From Acidobacteriaceae bacterium (GTDB taxonomy: Bacteria > Acidobacteriota > Terriglobia > Terriglobales > Acidobacteriaceae), in assembly GCA_003131315.1 (NCBI GenBank), contig PKUV01000117.1, positions 8,761 to 45,843 of the forward strand: 37,083 bases of DNA, read 5' to 3'. Of the stretch, positions 22,142 through 30,725 are shown piece by piece (the first letter of the stretch is position 1; each line of letters opens with the position of its first letter). The notes under the pieces were generated by a model. It was not told where the DNA came from and did no database searches. It saw only the letters and a list, made by a program, of their open reading frames with translations. A program made the translations under genes and the position numbers.

Positions 22142-22238
22142 TTGAATCATTGATTCAGTGAGGCATTGACTCATTGAAGCGCTCTTCCATGTCCAATGCA
22201 TAAATGATTCAATGTCTCAATGATTCACTGACTCAATG
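22142..22238. repeat. Inverted pair of 8-bp tandem repeats
   Basis: Left arm 22142-22179: TTGAATCA, TTGATTCA, GTGAGGCA, TTGACTCA, TTGAAG. Right arm 22205-22238: TGATTCAA, TGTCTCAA, TGATTCAC, TGACTCAA, TG. The arms are inverted complements, about 29 of 36 positions pairing, with a spacer of roughly 22-25 bp. The right arm ends in the ATG of the glycosyltransferase gene. Confidence 0.88.
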
Positions 22239-22994
22239 CCCTTGACCTACAGTTTCGTCATTCCCGCCTATAACGAAAGCATACGCATTCGGCCAACGCT
22301 CGATGAGCTTCTCCGCTATACGCAGGAAAAACACTGGGACGCGGAAATTCTGGTTGTGAACGACGGCTCGAGCGACGATACGGCGCAAATCGTGTGTGAA
22401 TACGGCAAGCTGCATCCGCAGGTTCTGCTGCTGGAGAATCCCGGGAACCGCGGCAAAGGTTACAGCGTGCGCAACGGGATGCTGCATGCGCGCGGCGACA
22501 TTTGCCTGTTCACCGATGCCGATCTTTCTTCACCGATGACGGAGGCGCGGAAACTGTTCGACGCGATTGGTCAAGGCGCCGACATCGCGATCGGGTCGCG
22601 CTGGCTGCGGACGGAGCTGCAGACCGAGCGGCAGCCACTGTACCGGCAGGCGTTTGGACGGATCTTCAATCTGGTGCTGCGGGTGATTCTGGGTTTGCGT
22701 TTCGCCGACACGCAATGCGGATTCAAAGCCTTTCGGCGAGACGCCGCGCAACGCATTTTCCCGCTGCAGAAAATTGAACGCTGGGGATTCGATCCGGAAA
22801 TTCTGTTTCTAGCCCGGCGCGCGGGCATGCGGGTTGAAGAGGTCCCGGTTCTGTGGGCGCACAGCGAGGGGACGCGACTGCATCCTTTCCGGGACGGAAT
22901 GCGGATGTTTGTGGAAGTTTTGCGGATCCGGTGGAACGCGATGACTGGGGAGTACACGCCGGGCGCGGTGCCTTCTCCGGGGAAGTTGCGATGA
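22236..22994 (+). CDS. GT2 glycosyltransferase, dolichyl-phosphate glucosyltransferase-like
   Basis: A 252-residue family 2 glycosyltransferase with GT-A fold. YSFVIPAYNES starts at residue 4, followed by VVNDGSSDDT (UDP binding), NRGKGYSVRNGM, the metal-binding FTDADLSSP, and QCGFKAF. The nearest group makes polyprenyl-phosphate glucose or mannose on the cytoplasmic face; there is no C-terminal membrane helix pair. The ATG lies inside the octamer array, and no Shine-Dalgarno is seen, yet the domain begins immediately after it, so a later start is unlikely. It is convergent with leuB. Confidence 0.9.
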   Translation: MPLTYSFVIPAYNESIRIRPTLDELLRYTQEKHWDAEILVVNDGSSDDTAQIVCEYGKLHPQVLLLENPGNRGKGYSVRNGMLHARGDICLFTDADLSSPMTEARKLFDAIGQGADIAIGSRWLRTELQTERQPLYRQAFGRIFNLVLRVILGLRFADTQCGFKAFRRDAAQRIFPLQKIERWGFDPEILFLARRAGMRVEEVPVLWAHSEGTRLHPFRDGMRMFVEVLRIRWNAMTGEYTPGAVPSPGKLR

Positions 22995-23008
22995 AGGTTT
23001 CGTATCGG

Positions 23009-23061
23009 GGCATCGCTTCAGCGATGCCGAAAGCTGCTTTCATCAACGCCCCTTCAGGGGC
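23009..23061. repeat. Two hairpins with TTCA loops
   Basis: GGCATCGC-TTCA-GCGATGCC (23009-23028) and GCCCC-TTCA-GGGGC (23048-23061) lie between the convergent glycosyltransferase and leuB genes. Both stems are perfect and share the tetraloop. They may end transcription from both sides; the look is that of a REP-type element. Confidence 0.7.
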
Positions 23062-23110
23062 TGGACTCTTTCGGCCGGCGATCGACGCACCCGGTTGGTA
23101 GCTTCCCACG

Positions 23111-24226
23111 CTACGAGGCAGCTCGGTTGTTCGAGTGTGCGGCTAAGCGCACGAATTCGGCGATCTGGGATCCCATTTCTTCGGTGGAGACGGTTCGCTC
23201 ACCCGAGCGCGCCAGATCGCGAGTGCGAAAGCCTCCCATCAAGGTTGAGATGACGCCAGCTTCCACGCACTCCGCTTCTTTGGGCAGATGAAAAGTATGG
23301 CGCAGCATCAGCGCTACCGAGAGGATGGCGCCTAACGGATTGGCGACGTTCTGACCTGCGATGTCGGGAGCCGATCCGTGGACGGGTTCGTAGAGACCGA
23401 CCGGGCCTCCGATGCTGGCCGAAGCGAGCAGGCCGAGCGATCCCACGACGCCGCCCACCTGATCGGACAAGATGTCGCCGAACATGTTTTCGGTGAGGAT
23501 GACGTCGAACTCGGCGGGCTTGAGGACGAGCGTCATGGCGGCAGAGTCCACGTACATGTGGGAAAGCTGGACATCGGGAAAATCGCGGGCGAGGCGAGTG
23601 ACGACTTCGCGCCAGAGACGAGAGCACTCCAGAACGTTCGACTTGTCGACGGAGAGCACGCGCCGGCGGCGAGTTCGAGCGAGTTGAAAGGCGACGCGGG
23701 CGATGCGCTCGATCTCGGGCTCGCTGTAGCGCATGGTGTTGACGGCCTGGCGCGCGCCGGGGACGCCGTCGTTCTCAGTATCAATGGAGCGAGGCTGGCC
23801 GAAATACAATCCGCCGAGCAGTTCGCGCACGATGAGGATGTCGGTTCCTTTGACGATTTCTTCGCGCAGAGGCGAGCAGGCGGCCAGCGCCGGATAAAAG
23901 ACAGCGGGACGGAGATTGGCGAAAGCTCCGAGCTCCTGGCGAAGGCGCAACAGTCCAGCTTCGGGGCGAAGTTCGCGAGGATTGTGATCGAAGGCCGGAC
24001 TGCCGACGGCTCCGAGCAGCACGGCCTGTGAGGCGAGGCAGGCCTGAATGGTGGCGTCCGGCAAGGGATTGCCGAACTTTTCCAGAGCAACGCCGCCAAT
24101 CTCCTTTTCGTCGAGTTCGAGATCGTGGCCAAAGCCGCCGGCTACTTCTTCCAGAACACAAATGGCTTGGGATGTAACTTCAGGACCGATTCCGTCGCCG
24201 GGGAGGGAAGTGACAGAGAGTCGCAT
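23111..24226 (-). CDS. leuB: 3-isopropylmalate dehydrogenase
   Basis: LeuB oxidises and decarboxylates 3-isopropylmalate with NAD+ in leucine synthesis. The 371 residues carry LPGDGIGPEV at the N-terminus, GAVGSPAFD, REL-LGGLYFG in place of the common RELTGG(I/L)YFG, DKSNVLECSRLWR, and the metal-binding DNMFGDILSD-like ENMFGDILSDQ. EPVHGSAPDIAGQ lies near the NAD site. The ATG has GAGGA upstream. It follows leuA on the same strand after 111 bp. leuC and leuD are not in the window. Confidence 0.96.
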   Translation of the reverse strand: MRLSVTSLPGDGIGPEVTSQAICVLEEVAGGFGHDLELDEKEIGGVALEKFGNPLPDATIQACLASQAVLLGAVGSPAFDHNPRELRPEAGLLRLRQELGAFANLRPAVFYPALAACSPLREEIVKGTDILIVRELLGGLYFGQPRSIDTENDGVPGARQAVNTMRYSEPEIERIARVAFQLARTRRRRVLSVDKSNVLECSRLWREVVTRLARDFPDVQLSHMYVDSAAMTLVLKPAEFDVILTENMFGDILSDQVGGVVGSLGLLASASIGGPVGLYEPVHGSAPDIAGQNVANPLGAILSVALMLRHTFHLPKEAECVEAGVISTLMGGFRTRDLARSGERTVSTEEMGSQIAEFVRLAAHSNNRAAS

Positions 24227-24337
24227 GGAAATCCTCGCTTCTTTCCGAAAGGATATACGAGGAAACGCCGCTGTGGTAGCCCGGTTTCAGGGCGTTCCAT
24301 GGTTTGCTACTAAGCGTGGTAGTTACACACCCCGTTT

Positions 24338-25711
<1,374 letters not shown>

Positions 25712-25756
25712 GGATTTCGTACCTCCGGGAAGATTGCTTCTCTACTCTATCGGCGG

Positions 25757-25864
25757 ATGGGGGCGAAAGAAAAGGTTATTATCTTTACGGTAGAATTAGC
25801 GGTAGTGATAGTATTAGGAGGGCTTATACAGTATCTATCATTGACAAGAGGTCTCAGGTGTTAG
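25757..25864 (+). CDS. Possible Val/Ile/Leu-rich 35-residue peptide
   Basis: A short reading frame (MGAKEKVIIFTVELAVVIVL, then a 15-residue end) in the leuA-lysR gap, read toward the LysR gene. About half of its residues are Val, Ile or Leu, using codons rare here (GTA, ATA, TTA, CTA). The last 16 bases overlap the first arm of the inverted heptad array. It could be a leader peptide with an attenuator-like hairpin, a one-helix membrane peptide, or chance in an AT-rich promoter. No good ribosome site is visible. Confidence 0.25.
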   Translation: MGAKEKVIIFTVELAVVIVLGGLIQYLSLTRGLRC

Positions 25865-25934
25865 GTCTCAAGTCTCAGGAACCCCGCCTGCGGACACTCG
25901 AGGCCTGAGACCTAAGACCTGACACCTGAGACCT
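25849..25934. repeat. Inverted pair of 7-bp tandem repeats ahead of lysR
   Basis: Left arm 25849-25879: AGGTCTC, AGGTGTT, AGGTCTC, AAGTCTC, AGG. Right arm 25904-25934 holds GAGACCT, AAGACCT, GACACCT, GAGACCT. The two 31-bp arms pair at 28 of 31 positions around a 24-bp spacer and would form a long hairpin in the lysR leader, ending 7 bp before its ATG. Confidence 0.9.
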
Positions 25935-25941
25935 GATCCCC

Positions 25942-26859
25942 ATGGACCTTTCCCAACTCGAAGTCTTCCTTACTGTGGCTCGCGAACGGCGGTTTTCGCG
26001 GGCGGCGGAAAAGCTGTTTCGCACGCAATCGGCGGTCAGCCAGACGATCCGGAAACTTGAGCTGGAGATCGGCGAGCCGTTGTTCGATCGTTCTTCCCGC
26101 GACGGCGTACTCACCGACGCGGGACGCGTTTTGCAGGAGTACGCCGAGAAATTGCTCAACCTGCGGCAAGACGCACAGACGGCGCTGGTGGAGATGCGCG
26201 AGTTACAGAAGGGCAGGCTGACGATCGCCGCTAATGAATTTACCGCGCTCTACCTGTTGCCGGTGCTAGGCGAGTTTCGCCGCCTCCATCCCACGATCAA
26301 GATTACGGTGCTGCGTTCACTGGGCAGCCACATTCCCGACGATGTGCTCAAGCACAACGTGGAACTCGGGGTACTTTCTTACGATCCGCAGGAGGCGCAG
26401 TTGCGCTCGGCGGTGGTTTATCTGGACGAACTGGCGCTGGTTGTTCCTCCGGGACATCCGCTGGCCTCGGCGGGCGAAGTCAGCGTGCGGCAACTGGGCG
26501 CGGAATCGTTCGTGGCCCACATCGTCACGTCTCCTTATCGCGATAAAGTGATCGAAGCGTTCCGCCACCACAAGACTCCGTTACACATGGACGTGGAACT
26601 GCCCACGCTGCAAGCCATCAAGCGTTTCGTGTGCATGGGGAACGGGGTGGCGCTGGTGCCCGAGATCAGCGTGGAAAACGAGATCAGCCGCGGAGACCTG
26701 GTGCGCGTTCCGGTGCGCGATCTGCATTTTCAGCGCAAGCTGCGCCTCGTGTATCGGCAGGAATCCACGCTGTCGCACGCGGGGAGAGCATTCTTGAAAG
26801 TGGCGGAGCAGGTGGCAAAAGACCGAGGCGGCCGTTATCGTTTCCAGCGAGAAAAGTAG
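25942..26859 (+). CDS. LysR-type regulator divergent from leuA
   Basis: A 305-residue LysR-type regulator. The N-terminal helix-turn-helix reads FLTVARERRFSRAAEKLFRT, then QSAVSQTIRKLELEIG; the effector domain starts near residue 90 (LTIAANEFTALYLLPVLGEF) and includes LALVVPPGHPLA and GNGVALVPE. It shares layout and many residues with the LysR protein at 2900-3814. It is divergent from leuAB, so control of leucine synthesis is the first guess, without direct proof. The ATG follows the heptad array with no visible Shine-Dalgarno. It is convergent with the STAS gene, 3 bp apart. Confidence 0.93.
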   Translation: MDLSQLEVFLTVARERRFSRAAEKLFRTQSAVSQTIRKLELEIGEPLFDRSSRDGVLTDAGRVLQEYAEKLLNLRQDAQTALVEMRELQKGRLTIAANEFTALYLLPVLGEFRRLHPTIKITVLRSLGSHIPDDVLKHNVELGVLSYDPQEAQLRSAVVYLDELALVVPPGHPLASAGEVSVRQLGAESFVAHIVTSPYRDKVIEAFRHHKTPLHMDVELPTLQAIKRFVCMGNGVALVPEISVENEISRGDLVRVPVRDLHFQRKLRLVYRQESTLSHAGRAFLKVAEQVAKDRGGRYRFQREK

Positions 26860-26862
26860 CGC

Positions 26863-27321
26863 CTACGCCGAGTGTACTTCTTCCTGAACCATCGCCGCCA
26901 TCGCTTCCGGAACGCTGGCGTATACATCGAAAATCGATACCAGGTTGGTGATTTCGAAGAGATGTCGAACCGATTTTTTGGGGCTGGCAAACTTCAGCGT
27001 GTATCTGGCCGCTTCCGCCCACATGTGGGTCAGCACAAGTTCGCCCAAGCCGCCGCTGTCCACGGAGTCGATTCCCGCTAAATCCACCACCATCCGGCGG
27101 GCGGAGGGCAGCACCTCGGCCACGATGGTCGAGAGCGCCCGAGCCTCGCTGCGGAAGATGATCCGGCCCTGACAGTGCAGCACCACGGCACTGCTGGAAT
27201 GTCCGGCTTCCAGGGTGAGTTTGAGTTTCTTGTCGGTTCTCTTCTCGTTTCTCTGGTCGGTCGCCGATGGCACGCGCGCAATTGCAGCGTCCGGTATAGC
27301 GATTGGATTTTCGGGTTTCAT
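26863..27321 (-). CDS. STAS-domain protein (anti-sigma antagonist type)
   Basis: A 152-residue protein with a non-conserved N-terminal 30 residues, then a STAS domain. VVLHCQGRIIFRSEA is the first strand pair, MVVDLAGIDSVDSGGLGELV is the core motif where SpoIIAA/RsbV carry the phosphorylated serine, and PKKSVRHLFEITNLVSIFDV is the closing helix. The DSGG variant keeps one serine at the site. It would act by binding an anti-sigma kinase; no such kinase or sigma factor gene is nearby, so the partner is unknown. Confidence 0.85.
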   Translation of the reverse strand: MKPENPIAIPDAAIARVPSATDQRNEKRTDKKLKLTLEAGHSSSAVVLHCQGRIIFRSEARALSTIVAEVLPSARRMVVDLAGIDSVDSGGLGELVLTHMWAEAARYTLKFASPKKSVRHLFEITNLVSIFDVYASVPEAMAAMVQEEVHSA

Positions 27322-27392
27322 GGCTACACGCTAGCCGCTGATAGAAAACCGTTGGTTGCGCGGAGATGAAAGTTCGGTAAATTCGATGGGCG

Positions 27393-27435
27393 GGTTTCCC
27401 CCGTGTAACTCTGTGCCCCCTGTGGTTAGGGGTTT
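27393..27435. repeat. CTGTGGTT-family dispersed repeat
   Basis: Copy reading CCCCCGTGTAACTCTGTGCC and continuing to CCTGTGGTTAGGGG, between the STAS gene and the end of the HspR gene. Confidence 0.7.
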
Positions 27436-27465
27436 AGGGTTCTTTCGCTGCGTGGGCCAGACCCT

Positions 27466-27876
27466 CTATTTCGAAGAGTCTTTCCGTTTCGACGAATCCA
27501 CTGCCGGGACGAGCGGCCGCCGCAACGGCACGATCGCGCCCTTGGACGGATCGGCGGCCGCCGAGGCGCGCGCCAGCACCTCATGCTGGATGTACTGCAC
27601 GAACTCCTGGATCTGGCGCTGCATTTCTTCCATGCGTTCGCGCATTTGAAGAATGATGGCGATGCCGCTGATGTTGACGCCGAGATCGCGCGCGAGCGAC
27701 AGGATGAACTCGAGCCGCTGCAAATCTTCATCGGTATAGAGCCGGGTGTTGCCTTCGGTGCGGCTAGGCTTCAGCAGCCCTTCGCGCTCGTAGAGGCGCA
27801 AGGTCTGGGGATGGATGTCGTACATCTCGGCGACCGCCGAGATCATGTACGCGCCCTTGGATTTGCGTTTGGTCAT
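27466..27876 (-). CDS. hspR: HspR-type MerR-family heat-shock repressor
   Basis: A 136-residue MerR-family protein with the HspR signature: AYMISAVAEMYDIHPQTLRLYEREGLL in two parts (helix-turn-helix MISAVAEMYDIHPQTLR, then the wing YEREGLLKPSRT), followed by NTRLYTDEDLQRLEFI and LARDLGVNISGI. A coiled-coil-like helix (MRERMEEMQRQIQEF) and a basic tail end it. HspR represses dnaK operons by binding HAIR inverted repeats. Unlike the classical dnaK-grpE-dnaJ-hspR order it is 6.5 kb away from dnaK, but a HAIR-like site lies at the dnaK promoter (34460-34480). GAGG precedes the ATG. Confidence 0.85.
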   Translation of the reverse strand: MTKRKSKGAYMISAVAEMYDIHPQTLRLYEREGLLKPSRTEGNTRLYTDEDLQRLEFILSLARDLGVNISGIAIILQMRERMEEMQRQIQEFVQYIQHEVLARASAAADPSKGAIVPLRRPLVPAVDSSKRKDSSK

Positions 27877-27945
27877 CGCCTCGGCTCCGTCCCCATCATT
27901 CTACTGCGCGGCAGCAAGCGAGAAGAAACGGGGCCGGTCCGTAAT

Positions 27946-27985
27946 CCCCTGTGTTCCCCCGTGCCCCCTGTGGTGAAAGGTTTTT
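27946..27985. repeat. CTGTGGTT-family dispersed repeat
   Basis: Copy with CCCCTGTGTTCCCCCGTGCC, then CCCTGTGGTGAAAGG and a TTTTT run, 70 bp upstream of hspR. Confidence 0.7.
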
Positions 27986-28004
27986 GCAGGCATCGCAAAA
28001 GGAA

Positions 28005-28028
28005 AGAGACGGGGCAAGCCCCGTCTCT
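28005..28028. repeat. Perfect 24-bp palindrome
   Basis: AGAGACGGGGC-AA-GCCCCGTCTCT, an 11-bp stem with a 2-nt centre, followed by ACGG. It lies between hspR (transcribed away) and the end of the APC permease gene. I recognise the word as a common dispersed element; it might end the permease transcript. Confidence 0.65.
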
Positions 28029-28078
28029 ACGGTAAAGGTTCTTGGGCGCGCGTTCAGCCGCGTCACACGGCGTTGATG

Positions 28079-29479
28079 CTAGGCCGCCATCTCTGGTTTC
28101 GGCGTGGCTGCCGTCCAGCCTGCCGGCTTCAGAGCGTGGTTGATCAAGTAGGCGACTACGCCGGCGCCGATCACGACCAGTCCAAACACGAGCGAGCTCA
28201 TGCCAAGCACAACTTCATGTTCGCTGCGGATGACGGCAAATCCCAGCAGCAAGATTGGAGGAATGCCAACGGCAATCGCTCCAAACAGGCCACCCGGCAC
28301 GCGGAACGGGCGCTTCAATTCCGGTTCGCGAATGCGCAGGCAGATCAACGCCACAAATTCGAGCGTCAGGCTCGCGCCGTAAATCATGATGTCGAGCGTA
28401 ACCAGGCGTTCGAAGCCGAGATTCAGAGCCAGGCCCCAACCGACCGCCAGCGCCAGAATCGCGACCCAGGGCGCGCGCGATTTCGGATGCAGCTTGCCAA
28501 AAACTTTCGGCAGCATGCCATCCTGAGCCATGGCCAGCGGCAGCCGCGAGTAGCTCATGACGAGCGCATTGAACATGCCGAAGCCGCTCATCATGCCGCC
28601 CGCGACCAGTGCGATCCGAAGCACCGGACCACCCATCAACTGGGCGACGTCGGCCCAGGCGCCGGTTTCCCAGGCGCTGGCCGGAAGGCCGGTGATCCAC
28701 ATGGCGGCAAAGGGCAGAACATAGGTGATGCAGACGATGACCACCGCGGCCAGCATGGCGCGGGGATAGGTTCGCTGCGGACGTTCCACTTCGGTGGCGA
28801 TGGTCGAGGCGTTGTCCCATCCCATGTAGTTCCACATGCAGATGAGCAGGCCGCCGAGAATGTCGACGTTTGAGGTGGTCGGTTTGGTAACCGCATTCGC
28901 CAGCGCGTGAATTTTGAACGGCGCGAGCACAAAGATAGCCGCGAAGGGCGCTGACAGGGCGAAGAACAGCCACAGCGAGGTCGTCGAGACGACCTTGACG
29001 CCCATAATATTAAGGACGGCGCAGACGATCACCACGGCCAGCGCGACGGCCACGCCACGATGATTCTCCTGGAAATAAGGAAACATGCGCGTGAGGTAGG
29101 CGACAAACAGCGTGGGATAAATCGCCATATCGAAAATGGACGCTACCAGCGACAGCCATGCTTCCTGAAATCCCCAGAAATTTCCCATGGCGCGGCGCAC
29201 CCAGGCGTAGTAGCCGCCTTCAAAGGGCAGCGCGCTTGAGAGCTCGCCGATCATGAACGCGGTGGGGAGGCTCCAGAGAAGCGGGGTCAGAAGCAGGATG
29301 AGAATCGCTTTGCCATACCCGGCGCCGTGCACGATGTCTTCGGTGCCATAGGTTCCGCCCGAGACCATAAAGAAGGTCGCGGCGACCAGGGGCCACAGCG
29401 TGAGGCGAATGGATTTCTTGCGAGGAACTGCAGTCAGGGTAGGCTGCGAAAGGTTAGTGGTTGCGGTAGCTGTTGCCAA
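28079..29479 (-). CDS. APC-family amino acid permease
   Basis: A 466-residue membrane protein with about twelve hydrophobic segments. FFMVSGGTYGTEDIVHGAGY is the first helix with its unwound glycine motif, followed by PLLWSLPTAFMIGELSSALP and GGYYAWVRRAMGNFWGFQEA, both typical of the APC superfamily. WNYMGWDNASTIATEVERPQ is helix 6. It most resembles amino acid/polyamine permeases; the substrate is not readable. The start is TTG (29479-29477) with GAGGAGGAAG upstream at a long 12-nt spacing. 29480-29758 holds its AT-rich leader and a TTCACCGCCGAGACGCCGAG word (from 29698), also of a dispersed type. Confidence 0.92.
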   Translation of the reverse strand: MATATATTNLSQPTLTAVPRKKSIRLTLWPLVAATFFMVSGGTYGTEDIVHGAGYGKAILILLLTPLLWSLPTAFMIGELSSALPFEGGYYAWVRRAMGNFWGFQEAWLSLVASIFDMAIYPTLFVAYLTRMFPYFQENHRGVAVALAVVIVCAVLNIMGVKVVSTTSLWLFFALSAPFAAIFVLAPFKIHALANAVTKPTTSNVDILGGLLICMWNYMGWDNASTIATEVERPQRTYPRAMLAAVVIVCITYVLPFAAMWITGLPASAWETGAWADVAQLMGGPVLRIALVAGGMMSGFGMFNALVMSYSRLPLAMAQDGMLPKVFGKLHPKSRAPWVAILALAVGWGLALNLGFERLVTLDIMIYGASLTLEFVALICLRIREPELKRPFRVPGGLFGAIAVGIPPILLLGFAVIRSEHEVVLGMSSLVFGLVVIGAGVVAYLINHALKPAGWTAATPKPEMAA

Positions 29480-29758
29480 TTTCTATGTCTTCCTCCTCAG
29501 GCGACTCACTCTCACCACCGCGTCTCCCTTGATTTGCTCTCGCGGTTCCCGGGTTCGAGCGATTCCCGGGCATTTCGGTGAAGTTAGTTCGCATGTGTGA
29601 GATTACGGGAAATTTCCACAGATGCAAGAATATTTTTGAGAAATTGTGAAAATTTTCGTCAACGAGACAGGTACGGAGGTAATGGCCTCAAGAGCTCTTC
29701 ACCGCCGAGACGCCGAGGCCGGAAGGGACCAGTGCGCCGTCAGAAGCGAAATAACGAT

Positions 29759-30070
29759 TCACTGAGTGGGTGCTCCGCGCAATCGAGACCTGATCACCTT
29801 CCAGCAGACGATTGCGTCAAAGACGATCCCGAGAAGAAATCCGTATTCCAATCCGATGAGCGGCAGCCATGGCTGGGAGTATATCCATCGCGTGTAGTCG
29901 GCAAACAACGCAACCATAAGCCCAAGCAGACCCAACGCGGCGGATGTAGCCAGAGCTACACCCGCGCGCCGACTGCCAATCCGTAAGAAATGACGCCGAC
30001 CTTCTGCGGTGTGCTGAGCGGAGTGATGTACATACTGGAAGATAGTCAGGCGGCGCCCCCGCAAGGTCAA
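29759..30070 (-). CDS. Possible small membrane protein, start or frame uncertain
   Basis: A 103-residue frame with two clear hydrophobic segments: VALATSAALGLLGLMVALF and LIGLEYGFLLGIVFDAIV. The only start in frame is TTG at 30070, without a ribosome site, and the first 35 residues look random. In another frame, an ATG near 30030 gives MYITPLSTPQKVGVISYGLA, which would join the hydrophobic part smoothly across one frameshift near 29955. It may be a real gene with a sequencing or natural frameshift, or a decayed one. Function unknown. Confidence 0.35.
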   Translation of the reverse strand: MTLRGRRLTIFQYVHHSAQHTAEGRRHFLRIGSRRAGVALATSAALGLLGLMVALFADYTRWIYSQPWLPLIGLEYGFLLGIVFDAIVCWKVIRSRLRGAPTQ

Positions 30071-30089
30071 GCTTACTTCCGGGCTAGCA

Positions 30090-30121
30090 TTCCCCCGTGC
30101 ACCCCGTGGTTAAAAGCTTTT
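30090..30121. repeat. CTGTGGTT-family dispersed repeat, diverged
   Basis: TTCCCCCGTGCACCCCGTGG followed by TTAAAAGC, upstream of the GxxExxY gene. Confidence 0.6.
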
Positions 30122-30191
30122 GAGATTCATCACAAAGAGGTACCTCCGAGGATCACAGCCAAGCCTGAAGCAAGGTGATAAAGATGAAGAA

Positions 30192-30608
30192 ATGGCTAGC
30201 CCATCCATCATCCCGACTCTCCGAGTCAATAAAGTCTCCGCCGCCATTGTCAGTTCCGCGATGAAAGTGCATTCCGTCCTGGGTCCTGGCCTGCTGGAGA
30301 GCGCCTACGACGTCTGCTTGTCTCGCGAGCTCCGCAGACGCGGCTTCCACATGGACACGCAAGTCGGTCTGCCCCTGGTTTACGAAGGAGAGAGACTCGA
30401 CCTCGGCTATCGAATTGACCTGCTCGTAGAAAACCTCGTCATCGTTGAGGTCAAGTGCGTCGAGGCCATCCATCCCGTCCACCAAGCCCAGTTGCTTTCG
30501 TATTTGCGCCTCAGCAGGAAGAACGTCGGCCTACTGATTAACTTCCACGTTGCCCACCTGAAAGACGGCATCAAGCGCATGGTGGACGGCTGGGATTGGG
30601 AAAGGTGA
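30192..30608 (+). CDS. GxxExxY family protein
   Basis: A 138-residue member of the GxxExxY family, named for the motif seen here as GLLESAY (residues 33-39). VKVHSVLGPG-like AMKVHSVLGPG precedes it, and the core continues with YEGERLDLGYRIDLLVENLVIVEVK, split as D-(x)n-EVK, which resembles a PD-(D/E)XK nuclease core; LSYLRLSRKNVGLLINF closes the domain. Function is not established; a nuclease-like fold is an inference. The frame opens at 30120, but the conserved part starts at the ATG at 30192. It is convergent with dnaJ across a long hairpin. Confidence 0.82.
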   Translation: MASPSIIPTLRVNKVSAAIVSSAMKVHSVLGPGLLESAYDVCLSRELRRRGFHMDTQVGLPLVYEGERLDLGYRIDLLVENLVIVEVKCVEAIHPVHQAQLLSYLRLSRKNVGLLINFHVAHLKDGIKRMVDGWDWER

Positions 30609-30636
30609 AGCTGGACGGGATTGGGAAAGAAAGTTC

Positions 30637-30717
30637 TTAACCACAGGGTACACAGAGATGCACGGGGGAAACCCTAGTTTTCCTCCGTGTTCCTCTGTGT
30701 ACCCTGTGGTTAAAAGG
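30637..30717. repeat. Inverted pair of CTGTGGTT repeats
   Basis: A 35-bp arm starting TTAACCACAGGGTACACAGA (30637-30671) and its inverted copy (about 30678-30714, ending CCCTGTGGTTAA) pair at 31 of 35 positions around a 6-bp loop. It sits between convergent genes and could act as a terminator for both. Confidence 0.85.
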
Positions 30718-30725
30718 TGTTGACT

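Noticed and set aside
22853-23101. Small frame across the glycosyltransferase end and the twin hairpins
   Set aside because: The only part outside the glycosyltransferase translates a hairpin repeat.
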